A stretch of DNA of 36,381 nucleotides from JANQIV01 sp050117315 (GTDB lineage: Bacteria > Bacteroidota > Ignavibacteria > Ignavibacteriales > Melioribacteraceae). The notes beneath the pieces are model-generated. The model did not search any database. It saw only the letters and a list, made by a program, of their open reading frames with translations, and was not told the DNA's origin. This document shows, piece by piece, positions 26,287-34,643 of the stretch; positions within the stretch are counted from its first letter, which is position 1, and each line of letters begins with the position of its first letter. Made by a program: the position numbers and the translations under genes. Location of the stretch: positions 1 to 36,381 of the forward strand of contig JASFMY010000060.1 in the NCBI GenBank assembly GCA_050117315.1. Direction: 5' to 3'.

Positions 26287-27429
26287 ATGAGAAAAATAAT
26301 TTTACTCCTGGAAACATCGCGTGCCTTCGGAAGAGAACTGATTATGGGCATCGTCCGGTACTCTAAGCTCAACTGCTCTTGGTTTTTTTATAAAGAACCA
26401 ATCGATTTAAAATCATCAATTCCTAATTTAAAGAACTGGGATACTGATGGTATCATTATGCGTGATACTATGATAACGAATGATTTGCTCAAATTAAATG
26501 TACCAACCATTTTTGCCCCTCATTTTATTTGTTATCCGAAAAATATACCTATTATCATTACGGATTCCTATTCAATCGCTAAAATGGCAAGCAAACATTT
26601 TATAGAAAAGGGATTTAAGAATCTCGCATATTGCGGTTATGACGGCATTGTATGGTCGGAAGAACGCAAATTTTATTTTAATCGATTCAACAGCGAATGT
26701 GGGCTTAAAACCCACAATTATGTACCATCTAAAAAAATCAGACTTGATGATTGGGAAAAAGAACAGCAGCATGTGTGCAGGTGGATTAAGGAATTACCAA
26801 AACCAGTCGGGATATTTACCTGTAATGACGACCGGGGCCAGCATATACTCGAATTGTGTAAATTATTGCATCTAAAAGTTCCGGAGGATGTTGCCGTGCT
26901 GGGTGTCGATAACGATCCGATGGTCTGTGAATTCGGCGATCCACCACTGTCAAGTATTGCGTTAAATACCGAATCTGCAGGTTTTGAAGCAGCCAAATTA
27001 CTTGATAAGATGATGAGGTCCGGGGAAAAAATAAGTAACGAGCAAATAATTGTCACTTCGAGCCATATTGTTCAGAGACAATCTTCAGATATTCTTGCAG
27101 TGGGTGATAAGGATGTCAGACTGGCAATTAAATATATAAAGGGCAATGCAAATAATAAAATACTTATCAAAGATATTGTAGATGCAGTTGGTATTAACAG
27201 AAGGGCACTGCAGAAAAAATTTAAAGAGACTATTCACAGGTCTATATATAGGGAAATTCAACAGATACGTGTTGAGTCTATTTCAAAAATGCTTATTGAA
27301 ACCGACTTGCCAATATCTCAAATTACTTCGGTTTTTAATTTTACAGATGTAGAACATATTTCCCGTTTCTTCAAAAAAGAAAAGGGAATCGGAATGCGGG
27401 AATTCCGTAAAATCCATAAACCTTACTAA
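26287..27429 (+). CDS. XylR-type AraC family regulator with LacI-like sugar-binding domain
   Basis: 380 residues. The ATG at 26287 follows GAAAGG and begins RKIILLLETSRAFGRELIMGI, which matches the start of the periplasmic-binding-like sensor fold. An upstream TTG at 26245 is rejected. Residues of about 1-265 form a type I ligand-binding domain of LacI/GalR kind (GIFTCNDDRGQHIL, PEDVAVLGVDND, LSSIALNTESAGFEAAKLL). The C-terminal 110 residues are an AraC-type double helix-turn-helix (IKDIVDAVGINRRALQKKFK and ISQITSVFNFTDVEHISRFFKKE). E. coli XylR has this layout and senses D-xylose. With a xylanase gene directly downstream, control of xylan use is a reasonable inference. Confidence 0.92.
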   Translation: MRKIILLLETSRAFGRELIMGIVRYSKLNCSWFFYKEPIDLKSSIPNLKNWDTDGIIMRDTMITNDLLKLNVPTIFAPHFICYPKNIPIIITDSYSIAKMASKHFIEKGFKNLAYCGYDGIVWSEERKFYFNRFNSECGLKTHNYVPSKKIRLDDWEKEQQHVCRWIKELPKPVGIFTCNDDRGQHILELCKLLHLKVPEDVAVLGVDNDPMVCEFGDPPLSSIALNTESAGFEAAKLLDKMMRSGEKISNEQIIVTSSHIVQRQSSDILAVGDKDVRLAIKYIKGNANNKILIKDIVDAVGINRRALQKKFKETIHRSIYREIQQIRVESISKMLIETDLPISQITSVFNFTDVEHISRFFKKEKGIGMREFRKIHKPY

Positions 27430-27812
27430 AATTATCCCTTACCATTATTGGTTATTTTTTGATTTAAAATGGCTACCATTTAATTAGGCTGATTTTTATA
27501 TTTTTACTAGTTATATTTGAAGCAGCTTACATGAAGTGATGATACTGTCTAGTTCTAATATTTAAATTTCTTCGAGAACAATTCTACTTAGTTGAACAAG
27601 AATCTGTTTTTTTACCTTGCTTTGTCGTCTGTCTTAACAAAAGGTTACAGTCATGAAAGATATCCTCACAAAAAGTAATATTTACAACGTCGGATATTTT
27701 CCACTTGCGAACCTACTGCCTCTTCACTGTAATAGCCCGCCTATTATTTCCCATATATTAATTCTTCATCAATAAAACTAAAATATTTACTCAAATTAGA
27801 AGGAGTATATTT
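27430..27812. promoter_or_regulatory. Leader/promoter of the xylanase gene with a candidate operator
   Basis: 383 bp without a gene. GAAAGATATCC (27655-27665) and GGATATTTTC (27692-27701) are inverted near-copies of each other, with centres about 37 bp apart. This fits an operator for the adjacent XylR-like regulator, but it is a by-eye match in AT-rich DNA. The ribosome binding site AGAAGGAG lies just before the xylanase ATG and is strong for this window. Confidence 0.4.
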
Positions 27813-28529
27813 ATGAAACTTAATATTATATCAACAGTAGTATTAGCTTTACTATTGACCGTTTTCTTTACCGCATGTTCGGATGAGCAACCCACATCAC
27901 CGGTACAACAAGACGGTAATACATTAGAAAAAGCCGGGCTTGATAAACCTATGCAATACAGTTCTGGCTATGATCACGGCTACTTCTGGTCATTATATTA
28001 TGAAGGTGGGTGGGCAAACATATCCTTCCCCGATGCGGATACATACGCCGGTAATTTCGCTATTAGCTATGGCAATGTCAATGATGTGGTCGGCGGTAAA
28101 GGCTGGAGTACCGGCGCAGCTAGAACTATAGGCTATAATGTAGGCTACCTTAGCGGCAGCTATAATTTTGTCGGTATCTATGGGTGGACTACAAACCCGC
28201 TTATAGAATATTACGTAGCTGAGATGGGCTCTATGACAGGTGGAACGTATGTAAATTCCGTAGACAGTGATGGGCATTCATACAGCTTTTATAAGTCGTA
28301 CCGGTATAACGCACCTTCCATTATAGGCACTGCAAATTTTTGGCAGTACAAAGATACATGGGGTTCAGCACCTACGGGGTCAAACCAGACAGTCACTATG
28401 AGCAATCACATTAACAATTGGAGTAATTGGGGTGGACAAGGTTTTGGTAGTTATAATTACCAGATATTGGCATTAGAGGCATGGGGTGGTAGAAGCGGGT
28501 CTATAAACGCAACGGTGTGGCAACAGTAA
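27813..28529 (+). CDS. GH11 endo-1,4-beta-xylanase, lipoprotein
   Basis: 238 residues. A lipoprotein signal (hydrophobic core, then FFTAC with Cys22) suggests anchoring in the envelope. From residue 50 the sequence is a GH11 jelly-roll: FWSLYYEGG, GGKGWSTGA, YLSGSYNFVGIYGWTTNPLIEYYVAE and NYQILALEAWGGRSGS. The catalytic pair is Glu132 (PLIEYY, nucleophile) and Glu222 (LALEAW, acid/base). The enzyme cleaves internal beta-1,4 bonds of xylan. The catalytic domain is of normal length and has no carbohydrate-binding module. Lipoprotein GH11 enzymes are less usual than freely secreted ones. The gene follows the XylR-like regulator and ends in its own terminator. Confidence 0.96.
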   Translation: MKLNIISTVVLALLLTVFFTACSDEQPTSPVQQDGNTLEKAGLDKPMQYSSGYDHGYFWSLYYEGGWANISFPDADTYAGNFAISYGNVNDVVGGKGWSTGAARTIGYNVGYLSGSYNFVGIYGWTTNPLIEYYVAEMGSMTGGTYVNSVDSDGHSYSFYKSYRYNAPSIIGTANFWQYKDTWGSAPTGSNQTVTMSNHINNWSNWGGQGFGSYNYQILALEAWGGRSGSINATVWQQ

Positions 28530-28564
28530 CTGCTCCCCTGCAAACCATTTGATATTCTAAGGCG

Positions 28565-28595
28565 GCCGGTCGGTCTCACGACCGCCGGCTTTATA
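28565..28595 (+). terminator. Intrinsic terminator after the xylanase gene
   Basis: GCCGG-T-CGGTC (28565-28575) pairs with GACCGCCGGC (28580-28589) around a TCAC loop with one bulged T. The following TTTATATAT is a weak T-tail. It lies 36 bp after the stop. Confidence 0.8.
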
Positions 28596-28772
28596 TATAA
28601 AAAAAACGATTCAAAAGAGTGAAGAGGCGCAGGTGGGCTTTCAAGGACAAGCGGATTTTGAACTCATGTAAATATTGTATAACCAAATATATTGTTGTAA
28701 TTTCAGATGCAAGTGATTCGTTAATCCGGAATAAGTCGGGCGAGGCTAAAAATCTTAAACGTGTATATCAAA

Positions 28773-28790
28773 GACCGCAGGTACGCGGTC
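28773..28790. repeat. Short GC-rich hairpin upstream of SUMF1 lipoprotein gene
   Basis: GACCGC and GCGGTC flank AGGTAC. The gap between the xylanase terminator and the next gene (28596-28877) otherwise holds no gene I can support, although an unnamed open frame (RRYAVTNYGKPFPKAN) runs in phase into the next gene. It is locally GC-richer than its surroundings. Confidence 0.35.
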
Positions 28791-28877
28791 ACGAACTACG
28801 GAAAGCCCTTCCCGAAAGCTAATTGCAAGCCGTCGTTGACTATAATTTTTCTTATCACTTCACAAGGAGACATTCCA

Positions 28878-29771
28878 ATGAGAAAACTATTAATTTTCCT
28901 TATAACGGTATTAATGATTTTTGTCAGTGCTTGTTCGCAAAAAGCACCTGATAACTTTGTATTAGTCAAAGGCGGCACTTTTAAAAACATAAAGTCAAAC
29001 TACTATGGAAAAAGTGTAACAATATCGAGCTTTTATATAGGCAAATATGAAATAACTCAAAAAGAGTGGATTGAGATAATGGGAAATAATCCCTCAAAAT
29101 TCAAAGGCGACAATTTGCCCGTAGAAACGGTAACCTGGTATGACTGTGTTGAGTACTGTAATAAAAGGAGTATAAAGGAAGGTTTAAAACCATACTATAA
29201 TATAGACAAGACTAAAAAAGACCCGAATAATAAGAAAGACCCAAATAATGTGGACGATTTTGATGATATAAAATGGACGGTAACGATCAATGAGGGAGCT
29301 AACGGTTACCGCTTGCCTACAGAAGCAGAGTGGGAATATGCTGCAGGTGGAGGTAAGATAAGCAAGAGTTTTACTTACAGCGGAGGCAATGATGCAGATA
29401 AAGCAGCATGGTATTGGAGAAACTCTGGAGATGAATACTTAACAGGATACTGGTATTGGCCTACGATAGAAAAAAACAATAACAAAACAAAATCTATCGG
29501 CGGCAAAGAAGCTAACGAGCTAGAGCTTTACGATATGTCGGGTAATGTAAGAGAATGGTGCTGGGACTGGTACGGAGACTTGGAGAGTAATGTAACTGAC
29601 CCTAAAGGTAGTTCCGGTGGGTCCGGCCGCGTTTGGAAAGGCGGCGGTTGGATCGGCGCCGACTTCTGCTGCGAGTCGTCTTTCCGGGGTCAATTCGGAG
29701 CAAACGGTAGCGGTCCTGATCAAGGTTTTCGTTTATGTCGTAGTCCGAATGGATCCCTTAGGGACAAGTAA
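28878..29771 (+). CDS. SUMF1/FGE-sulfatase-fold lipoprotein, candidate DGR target protein
   Basis: 297 residues from the ATG at 28878, which follows AAGGAG at 8 nt. An upstream in-frame ATG at 28761 has no such site. The lipoprotein signal ends in VSACS (Cys19). The domain is a formylglycine-generating-enzyme-like C-type lectin fold: FVLVKGGTF, FYIGKYEITQKEW, PVETVTWYDCVEYCNK, GYRLPTEAEWEYAA, LYDMSGNVREWCWDWYG, then GRVWKGGGW...GFRLCRSP. Members lacking the FGE copper-site cysteines are usually ligand-binding surface proteins, so enzymatic function is unlikely. The C-terminal strand segment is unlike the rest in base composition (see the separate entry). No partner gene is evident. Confidence 0.88.
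   Translation: MRKLLIFLITVLMIFVSACSQKAPDNFVLVKGGTFKNIKSNYYGKSVTISSFYIGKYEITQKEWIEIMGNNPSKFKGDNLPVETVTWYDCVEYCNKRSIKEGLKPYYNIDKTKKDPNNKKDPNNVDDFDDIKWTVTINEGANGYRLPTEAEWEYAAGGGKISKSFTYSGGNDADKAAWYWRNSGDEYLTGYWYWPTIEKNNNKTKSIGGKEANELELYDMSGNVREWCWDWYGDLESNVTDPKGSSGGSGRVWKGGGWIGADFCCESSFRGQFGANGSGPDQGFRLCRSPNGSLRDK
29628..29735 (+). other. Candidate variable region (VR) of a diversity-generating retroelement
   Basis: This is the ligand-facing C-terminal stretch of the SUMF1-fold protein, the place where DGR variable regions lie in this fold. The 60 bases 29641-29700 are about 65% G+C with only 6 A, in an AT-rich gene. Seven codons in a row (29652-29672: ATC GGC GCC GAC TTC TGC TGC) end in C, as expected if AAC-like template codons had their adenines replaced. 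No template repeat or reverse transcriptase lies in the window, so this stays a candidate. Confidence 0.5.
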
Positions 29772-30206
29772 ACGGGAACAAGAAGCAGTGGAAGTTCCGG
29801 CAAATTACAGGCTCTTGAAATAAACTATTCAAATCCATTTGAAGAAGCCATCCCTGTTCGGGACAACCCGTCTACAGCGATCACATTTACAGCAGCTCAA
29901 TGCAGCCAATCTTTCAATAGATATCAAAGAGTTAAATTCAGTTCTTTTGTTCCTGAATTCAGATATTAAGGTTCAAAAGACCTGACCCTTTTAACTGGGA
30001 ATAAATTTCACGCCATGTAATTATTTTTCGCACACTGCATAAGTTGTTTTTACTATGAACTCACTTATTAAGTTATTACAACTTGGCATTTTATTTGAAT
30101 TTTATAAATTATATCCCGTTGTTCGAAACGCATTTTTTTTCTGTAACCTTTTATCGATTTTAGTTTTGAACAACGGGTTTTAATATATAAAGCTTTGGGA
30201 GCTGTA
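29772..30206. promoter_or_regulatory. 435-bp gap with a long imperfect inverted repeat before the tandem T9SS genes
   Basis: CCCGTTGTTC (30115-30124, followed by GAAAC) is repeated inverted as GAACAACGGG (30168-30177, preceded by GTTTT), with a loop of about 30-40 nt, then TTTTAATAT. It could be a weak terminator of upstream transcription or a regulatory leader of the gene starting at 30207. The first 200 bp after the SUMF1 stop have open frames but nothing I can name. Confidence 0.45.
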
Positions 30207-31694
30207 ATGAATTATAGAATTTTATTACTACTTCTATTCGCCACAAAAATCTTCACACAAAATCTTAATCCTTTTACTGTATTGAATGAAAAAACCGGAA
30301 ATTTTAATAACAAACAAAATAGTAACTTTTTCCCTCTCGGTAGCGGCGATTTCTGGGAATATGTTGAAGAGGATACAGTAAGTGTTGACATTGTAACCGG
30401 TTATCATGTAGAAAAATTTAAATTCTCTATTGTTAAAGAAGTTATCGGCGATACCGCTATGCCAAACAGATTAGATTACAAAATATTAAAATGGGAAAAT
30501 TGTGCTAACAGTGTTGATGAACAGCCTTGGTATGAATACCTTAGAAAAGACACTACCGGTAATGTTTATATATACTATGAAAATGATGATTACCTTTTAT
30601 ATGATTTTACCAAAAATGTAAATGAATTATACTCTTCACATTATGAGAACTATAAATGGAAAGTATTAAAGAAATATACAGTTGAGGGATTTAATCAACA
30701 ATTAACTGCAATAGATTTTGGATTATATGATTCAAACACAGATTTAGTAAGAACAGAAACAATAACGGAAAACTTTGGATTAACATATTACAAAGGTGAT
30801 ATAAACAATGAATACTACTACGATTTTCCTGAAGGAGGATTCTTCGGGGGAATTATAAATGATTCTACTTATGGATACTTATTAACAAAAAGACAGGAAA
30901 TAAATTGGAGTGAATTTTATCCGTTACATATCGAAGATTTTTGGAAGTATCGACATAATGATGGTTTGTGTCAAAGTATTATTTATAAAAAGGTTGTTAA
31001 GGACACACTGCTTTCAGATGGGAATACGTATCAAATAATTCAGACTGAAGAAGTAGGTGGTCGATATCCGGGAAAAGGAGTTTATTTTGAAAGATTTGAC
31101 AGTACAACAAATAGTGTGTTTAGATGGAATTCATTTGATTCTACAACAACTCGGAAATATAAATTCACTTCTTGTTTGGGTGATACAATTCATGATAGCC
31201 CTAGTCACAATTCATATTTTAGACTGGATGATAAAAGCTATGATTATATTCATTTTTTTTTCTATCCTGATTTAATATCTCTAACCGATGATTTTGCCAA
31301 AGGTTTAGGGCTTATCGCTCAAACATCTCATTACGGAATAGGGATTTATCTTTTAGGGGCGGCTATTGATGGGAAAGTTTCAGGAGATACATCGATTGTT
31401 ACAGGTATTGATGATGAATCCTATCTTCCAAATAATTTTAAACTATACCAGAATTACCCAAATCCCTTTAATCCGGCTACAACAATAAAGTTTACTATTC
31501 CCAAATATTCTAAAGTTACCCTAAAGGTCTATGATTTATTAGGTCGTGAAATAAGAACTCTTATTGACGAAAAAAAAACGCCGGGTAGTTACAACGTTTT
31601 ATTCAATGCTAAAGGGCTATCCAGCGGAGTGTATATATATAAACTAAATACCGGCAAATATTCGGTTAGTAAAAAACTAATTTTATTAAAATAA
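30207..31694 (+). CDS. T9SS cargo protein of unknown function, first tandem paralogue
   Basis: 495 residues from the ATG at 30207, which follows GGGAG at 6 nt. Signal peptide MNYRILLLLLFATKIFTQN. The body contains two weakly similar units opening 'FFPLGSGDFWEYVEEDT' and 'FYPLHIEDFWKYRHND', each followed by beta-strands, which suggests an internal duplication. The last 85 residues (YQNYPNPFNPATTIKFTIP to KKLILLK) are a type A sorting domain. It is paralogous to the next gene over its whole length. The C-terminal third of the DNA is nearly identical between the two, pointing to recent gene conversion. I do not recognise the body family. Confidence 0.88.
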   Translation: MNYRILLLLLFATKIFTQNLNPFTVLNEKTGNFNNKQNSNFFPLGSGDFWEYVEEDTVSVDIVTGYHVEKFKFSIVKEVIGDTAMPNRLDYKILKWENCANSVDEQPWYEYLRKDTTGNVYIYYENDDYLLYDFTKNVNELYSSHYENYKWKVLKKYTVEGFNQQLTAIDFGLYDSNTDLVRTETITENFGLTYYKGDINNEYYYDFPEGGFFGGIINDSTYGYLLTKRQEINWSEFYPLHIEDFWKYRHNDGLCQSIIYKKVVKDTLLSDGNTYQIIQTEEVGGRYPGKGVYFERFDSTTNSVFRWNSFDSTTTRKYKFTSCLGDTIHDSPSHNSYFRLDDKSYDYIHFFFYPDLISLTDDFAKGLGLIAQTSHYGIGIYLLGAAIDGKVSGDTSIVTGIDDESYLPNNFKLYQNYPNPFNPATTIKFTIPKYSKVTLKVYDLLGREIRTLIDEKKTPGSYNVLFNAKGLSSGVYIYKLNTGKYSVSKKLILLK

Positions 31695-31774
31695 TTGAGG
31701 GACAGAGATGAAAAAAATTGTTACATAACTTTTTTGTTTTTAATTGCTGTTGTCATATCCGCTCAAAATAGTAT
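31440..31774 (+). repeat. Direct repeat unit, copy A (sorting domain plus next gene's 5' end)
   Basis: About 335 bp nearly identical to 32973-33307 (offset 1533 bp, with a few substitutions). It covers the end of one T9SS gene and the signal peptide start of the next. The offset equals 511 codons, the length of the second paralogue. The match stops abruptly at AAAATAGTAT. Confidence 0.9.
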
Positions 31775-33227
31775 TCTGCAGAAATCAAGTATTCTATCTG
31801 ATTTTCCTCCCGGTTTTGGTGAAAAAGAAAAATCTGCTCACAAAGTATTCACAACTATAAACGGTACTTTCGTGAAAAAACAAACAGACGAGTTTAACTA
31901 CCCGTTAAACAATGGTGATTTCTGGGAATATGTTGAAGAGGACACAACAACGATATTTGAAATTACTGAAATATTAAAATTCTCTGTAACTAAAGAAGTA
32001 ATTGGTGATACGTTGATGTCAAACAGTATGAATTATAAAATAGTTAAATGGGAAAACTGCGCAAACAGTGTTGACAGACCGCCGGAATATGAATATCTAA
32101 GAAAAGATTCGACCGGCAAGGTTTATATTTTCTATAACCAGAAAGACAACCTTTTGTTTGACCCTTTGTTGAACAAAGGCACGATATATGCCTCACATTA
32201 TCCGGGTTATAGTTGGAGAGTTCAAAACAAATATAACGTAGCCGGATTCGGTGATACACTTTCGGCAATAGATTTAAGCCTGTTGGACAACAATGATGAT
32301 ATATCCGCTGTTTCAACAATAACAGACAATTTCGGGCTTACATATTACAAAGGTGATATTGAAGGAGAATATTATATACCTGAAGGCAGTTTCTTCGGGG
32401 GAATAATAAATGATTCTACTTATGGATACTTATTAGCAAAAAGACAGGAAATAGACTGGAGTGAATTTTATCCTCTGCATATTGGTGATTTTTGGAAATA
32501 TGAAGGAAATAGTGGGCCAATAGAGTATATAAAAACTGTCAGAGTTATAGGAGACACTTTAATAAATAATAAAATTTTCAAGAAATTGCTAAATGAAGAT
32601 CATACTTATGGTTCGTCTCCAAGCTTATCTCTTAAATACTTTGAAAATAATACTGTTTATAGATGGTATCCAGAAAATTCTTCTATGGCAGTCCAATATA
32701 AATTTAGTGCTTGCTTGGGGGATACTTTTCCAGATCGTCCTCCCAACGATTCTTATTTTAGAATTAATGACAAAAGTTATGATGCTATACATCTCTTTTT
32801 GTATCCTGATTTATCGTTTCTAGGACATTATTTTTCAAGAGGATTAGGGTTAACATATAGCTCATTCGAACTTGGCTCGAAACGTCTTACCGGAGCAGTA
32901 ATAGATGGAAAAGTCTACGGGGATACGACGATTACAAGTATAGACGAAGAATATGATATCCCTGATAAATTTGAACTATACCAAAATTACCCAAATCCGT
33001 TCAATCCGGCTACAACAATAAAGTTTACTATTCCCAAATATTCTAAAGTTACGCTAAAGGTCTATGATTTATTAGGTCGCGAAATAAGAACACTTATTGA
33101 CGAAAAAAAAACGCCGGGTAGTTACAACGTTTTATTCAATGCTAAAGGGCTATCCAGCGGGGTGTACATATATAAACTAAATACCGGCAAATATTCGGTT
33201 AGTAAAAAACTAATTTTATTAAAATAA
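31695..33227 (+). CDS. T9SS cargo protein, second tandem paralogue; start codon out of frame (A7 tract)
   Basis: The body matches the preceding gene (FWEYVEEDT, FFGGIINDSTYGYLL, EFYPLHIGDFWKY) and ends in the same sorting domain. The natural start, ATG at 31708 preceded by GAGGGACAGAG, is followed by seven A and then hits TAA after six codons. The signal peptide (CYITFLFLIAVVISAQN) lies in the other frame, which has only a TTG at 31695 as a start. One more A in the tract would join ATG to the signal peptide. The product may therefore depend on slippage at the A-run or on phase variation, or the gene may be broken. The same A7 sequence is repeated at 33241. Confidence 0.8.
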   Translation: MRDRDEKNCYITFLFLIAVVISAQNSILQKSSILSDFPPGFGEKEKSAHKVFTTINGTFVKKQTDEFNYPLNNGDFWEYVEEDTTTIFEITEILKFSVTKEVIGDTLMSNSMNYKIVKWENCANSVDRPPEYEYLRKDSTGKVYIFYNQKDNLLFDPLLNKGTIYASHYPGYSWRVQNKYNVAGFGDTLSAIDLSLLDNNDDISAVSTITDNFGLTYYKGDIEGEYYIPEGSFFGGIINDSTYGYLLAKRQEIDWSEFYPLHIGDFWKYEGNSGPIEYIKTVRVIGDTLINNKIFKKLLNEDHTYGSSPSLSLKYFENNTVYRWYPENSSMAVQYKFSACLGDTFPDRPPNDSYFRINDKSYDAIHLFLYPDLSFLGHYFSRGLGLTYSSFELGSKRLTGAVIDGKVYGDTTITSIDEEYDIPDKFELYQNYPNPFNPATTIKFTIPKYSKVTLKVYDLLGREIRTLIDEKKTPGSYNVLFNAKGLSSGVYIYKLNTGKYSVSKKLILLK

Positions 33228-33307
33228 TTGAGGGACAGAGATGAAAAAAATTGTTACATAACTTTTTTGTTTTTAATTGCTGTTGTCATATCCGCTCAAA
33301 ATAGTAT
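32973..33307 (+). repeat. Direct repeat unit, copy B
   Basis: Copy of 31440-31774. Its right end (33307) is fused to unrelated sequence, which marks a recombination junction at the start of the pseudogene that follows. Confidence 0.9.
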
Positions 33308-34481
33308 ACGGAAACTATGATGGTTACTCAAGATTAGGTAAATATTATATTATATATACGGCGGCAATATAGTTTCAGATTTTACTGTTGGTTTATATTG
33401 TAGAAATGACAGTAGAATGTTTTTAGGGCATGAAAGTTGGCTTCCATGTAATAATAGTATTTATAATTTTAGTCAATATCTTGCTTGGGCACTAGACGAT
33501 GGTGAAATTGAAGCAGAAAATGTGTGGTGGGGCTCGTCCTCACCTAGCAGTACATGGTTTTCAACAAATTATGACGGCATACTTGATTATTCGGACTGGC
33601 TTACATCTGATCCGGGATATGGCTCACCATTGGCTAAGTCTACAATGTTAACAGATACTGATCCGGTTATTGATTCAAATGATCCTTCTTCGTTATATGA
33701 TGCAGGAAAATATTATTCTATGATAGAAGAATATGATAAAGCTTCCGAATTGTTTAAGAAAATAATAAATGACTATTCGAAAAGTAAATATGCTAAAAAA
33801 TCATTAGTTAGTTTATTCCATATATCTCAAAAGAATAAGACAAGTAATTCAAACATAAAAACATACTTCAATAATTTTCAAAACCAAAAAGCACGTCCGG
33901 AAGAATTGTGTAAAAAGGTAATAGTATTGAAAACATACCAGGCGTTGAGAGATAGAGATACTTCGCTCGCAATTAGACTTTCACAACAAATGATTGAAGA
34001 GTATAAAGATAGCGAAGCCGAATTATATGGTCTATATGTTTTAGCAGTTCATAACGAAACGGGTGATTCAAAAACAGCACTAGCTAAATTAGTTGAGAAA
34101 TATCCAAATAATGATCTTACTTTATTTGCACAAGAGAAAGTAAACGGTTATGCAGATTGGAGTAAATTAGAAGGCTTTTCACTTAAAAAAGAAAATAGCC
34201 AAACAGAAAATGAAATAGCACAGGATTATTTATTAAATAACTACCCGAATCCGTTTAATCCAACAACAATGATTAAATTCAGCATAGCTGAAGCTGGTAA
34301 TGTAACCTTGAAAGTCTACAACGCATTAGGTGAAGAAATTAAAACACTTGTAAATGAGACATTACAGCCGGGAGTATATGAAAGAGTATTTGACGCAATA
34401 GAATTAACAAGCGGAGTATATATTTACAAACTAACAGCAGGCAAATTCCAAAAGGTTAAAAAAATGCTGTTGGTTAAGTAG
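33241..34481 (+). pseudogene. Chimeric pseudogene: duplicated signal-peptide start joined to the 3' end of a beta-helix/TPR/T9SS protein
   Basis: 33241-33307 copies the 5' end of the second paralogue, including its A7 frameshift. After the junction, remnants read GNYDGYSRLGKYYIIY in one frame, then GGNIVSDFTVGLYC in another, with stops at 33339 and others. From 33417 a 354-codon frame is open: 'ENVWWGSSSPSSTWFS' and DYSDWL are typical of the end of right-handed beta-helix proteins. TPR-like helices follow (SLYDAGKYYSMIEEYDKAS, about 100-250), then a sorting domain (NNYPNPFNPTTMIKFSI...KKMLLVK). The large N-terminal part is missing and the ATG at 33417 has no clear ribosome site. Confidence 0.75.
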
Positions 34482-34533
34482 CATTAAGTGATAAGTATCA
34501 AGACTAAAACAAAAAAACAGATTACATATAAAA

Positions 34534-34561
34534 GTAGAGACATCATTAATGATGTCTCTAC
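34534..34561. repeat. 28-bp perfect palindrome with GTAGA/TCTAC ends
   Basis: Two exact 14-bp halves, GTAGAGACATCATT and its reverse complement, lie 52 bp after the pseudogene. It shares outer ends with the palindrome at 5117-5148. GTAGAGAC...GTCTCTAC palindromes recur in some bacterial genomes; I cannot confirm the family here. Confidence 0.75.
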
Positions 34562-34643
34562 AAACAATAAAGCATTATCAAACAATTTTAAATTCCCAAG
34601 AACATTCCTCCCTCCTATAAAAGGGGGTGATCGGAGAGTTAGA

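Noticed and set aside
28619..28822. GTG-started 67-codon frame between xylanase and SUMF1 genes
   Set aside because: No ribosome site, highly basic composition without motifs, and it starts just after a terminator.
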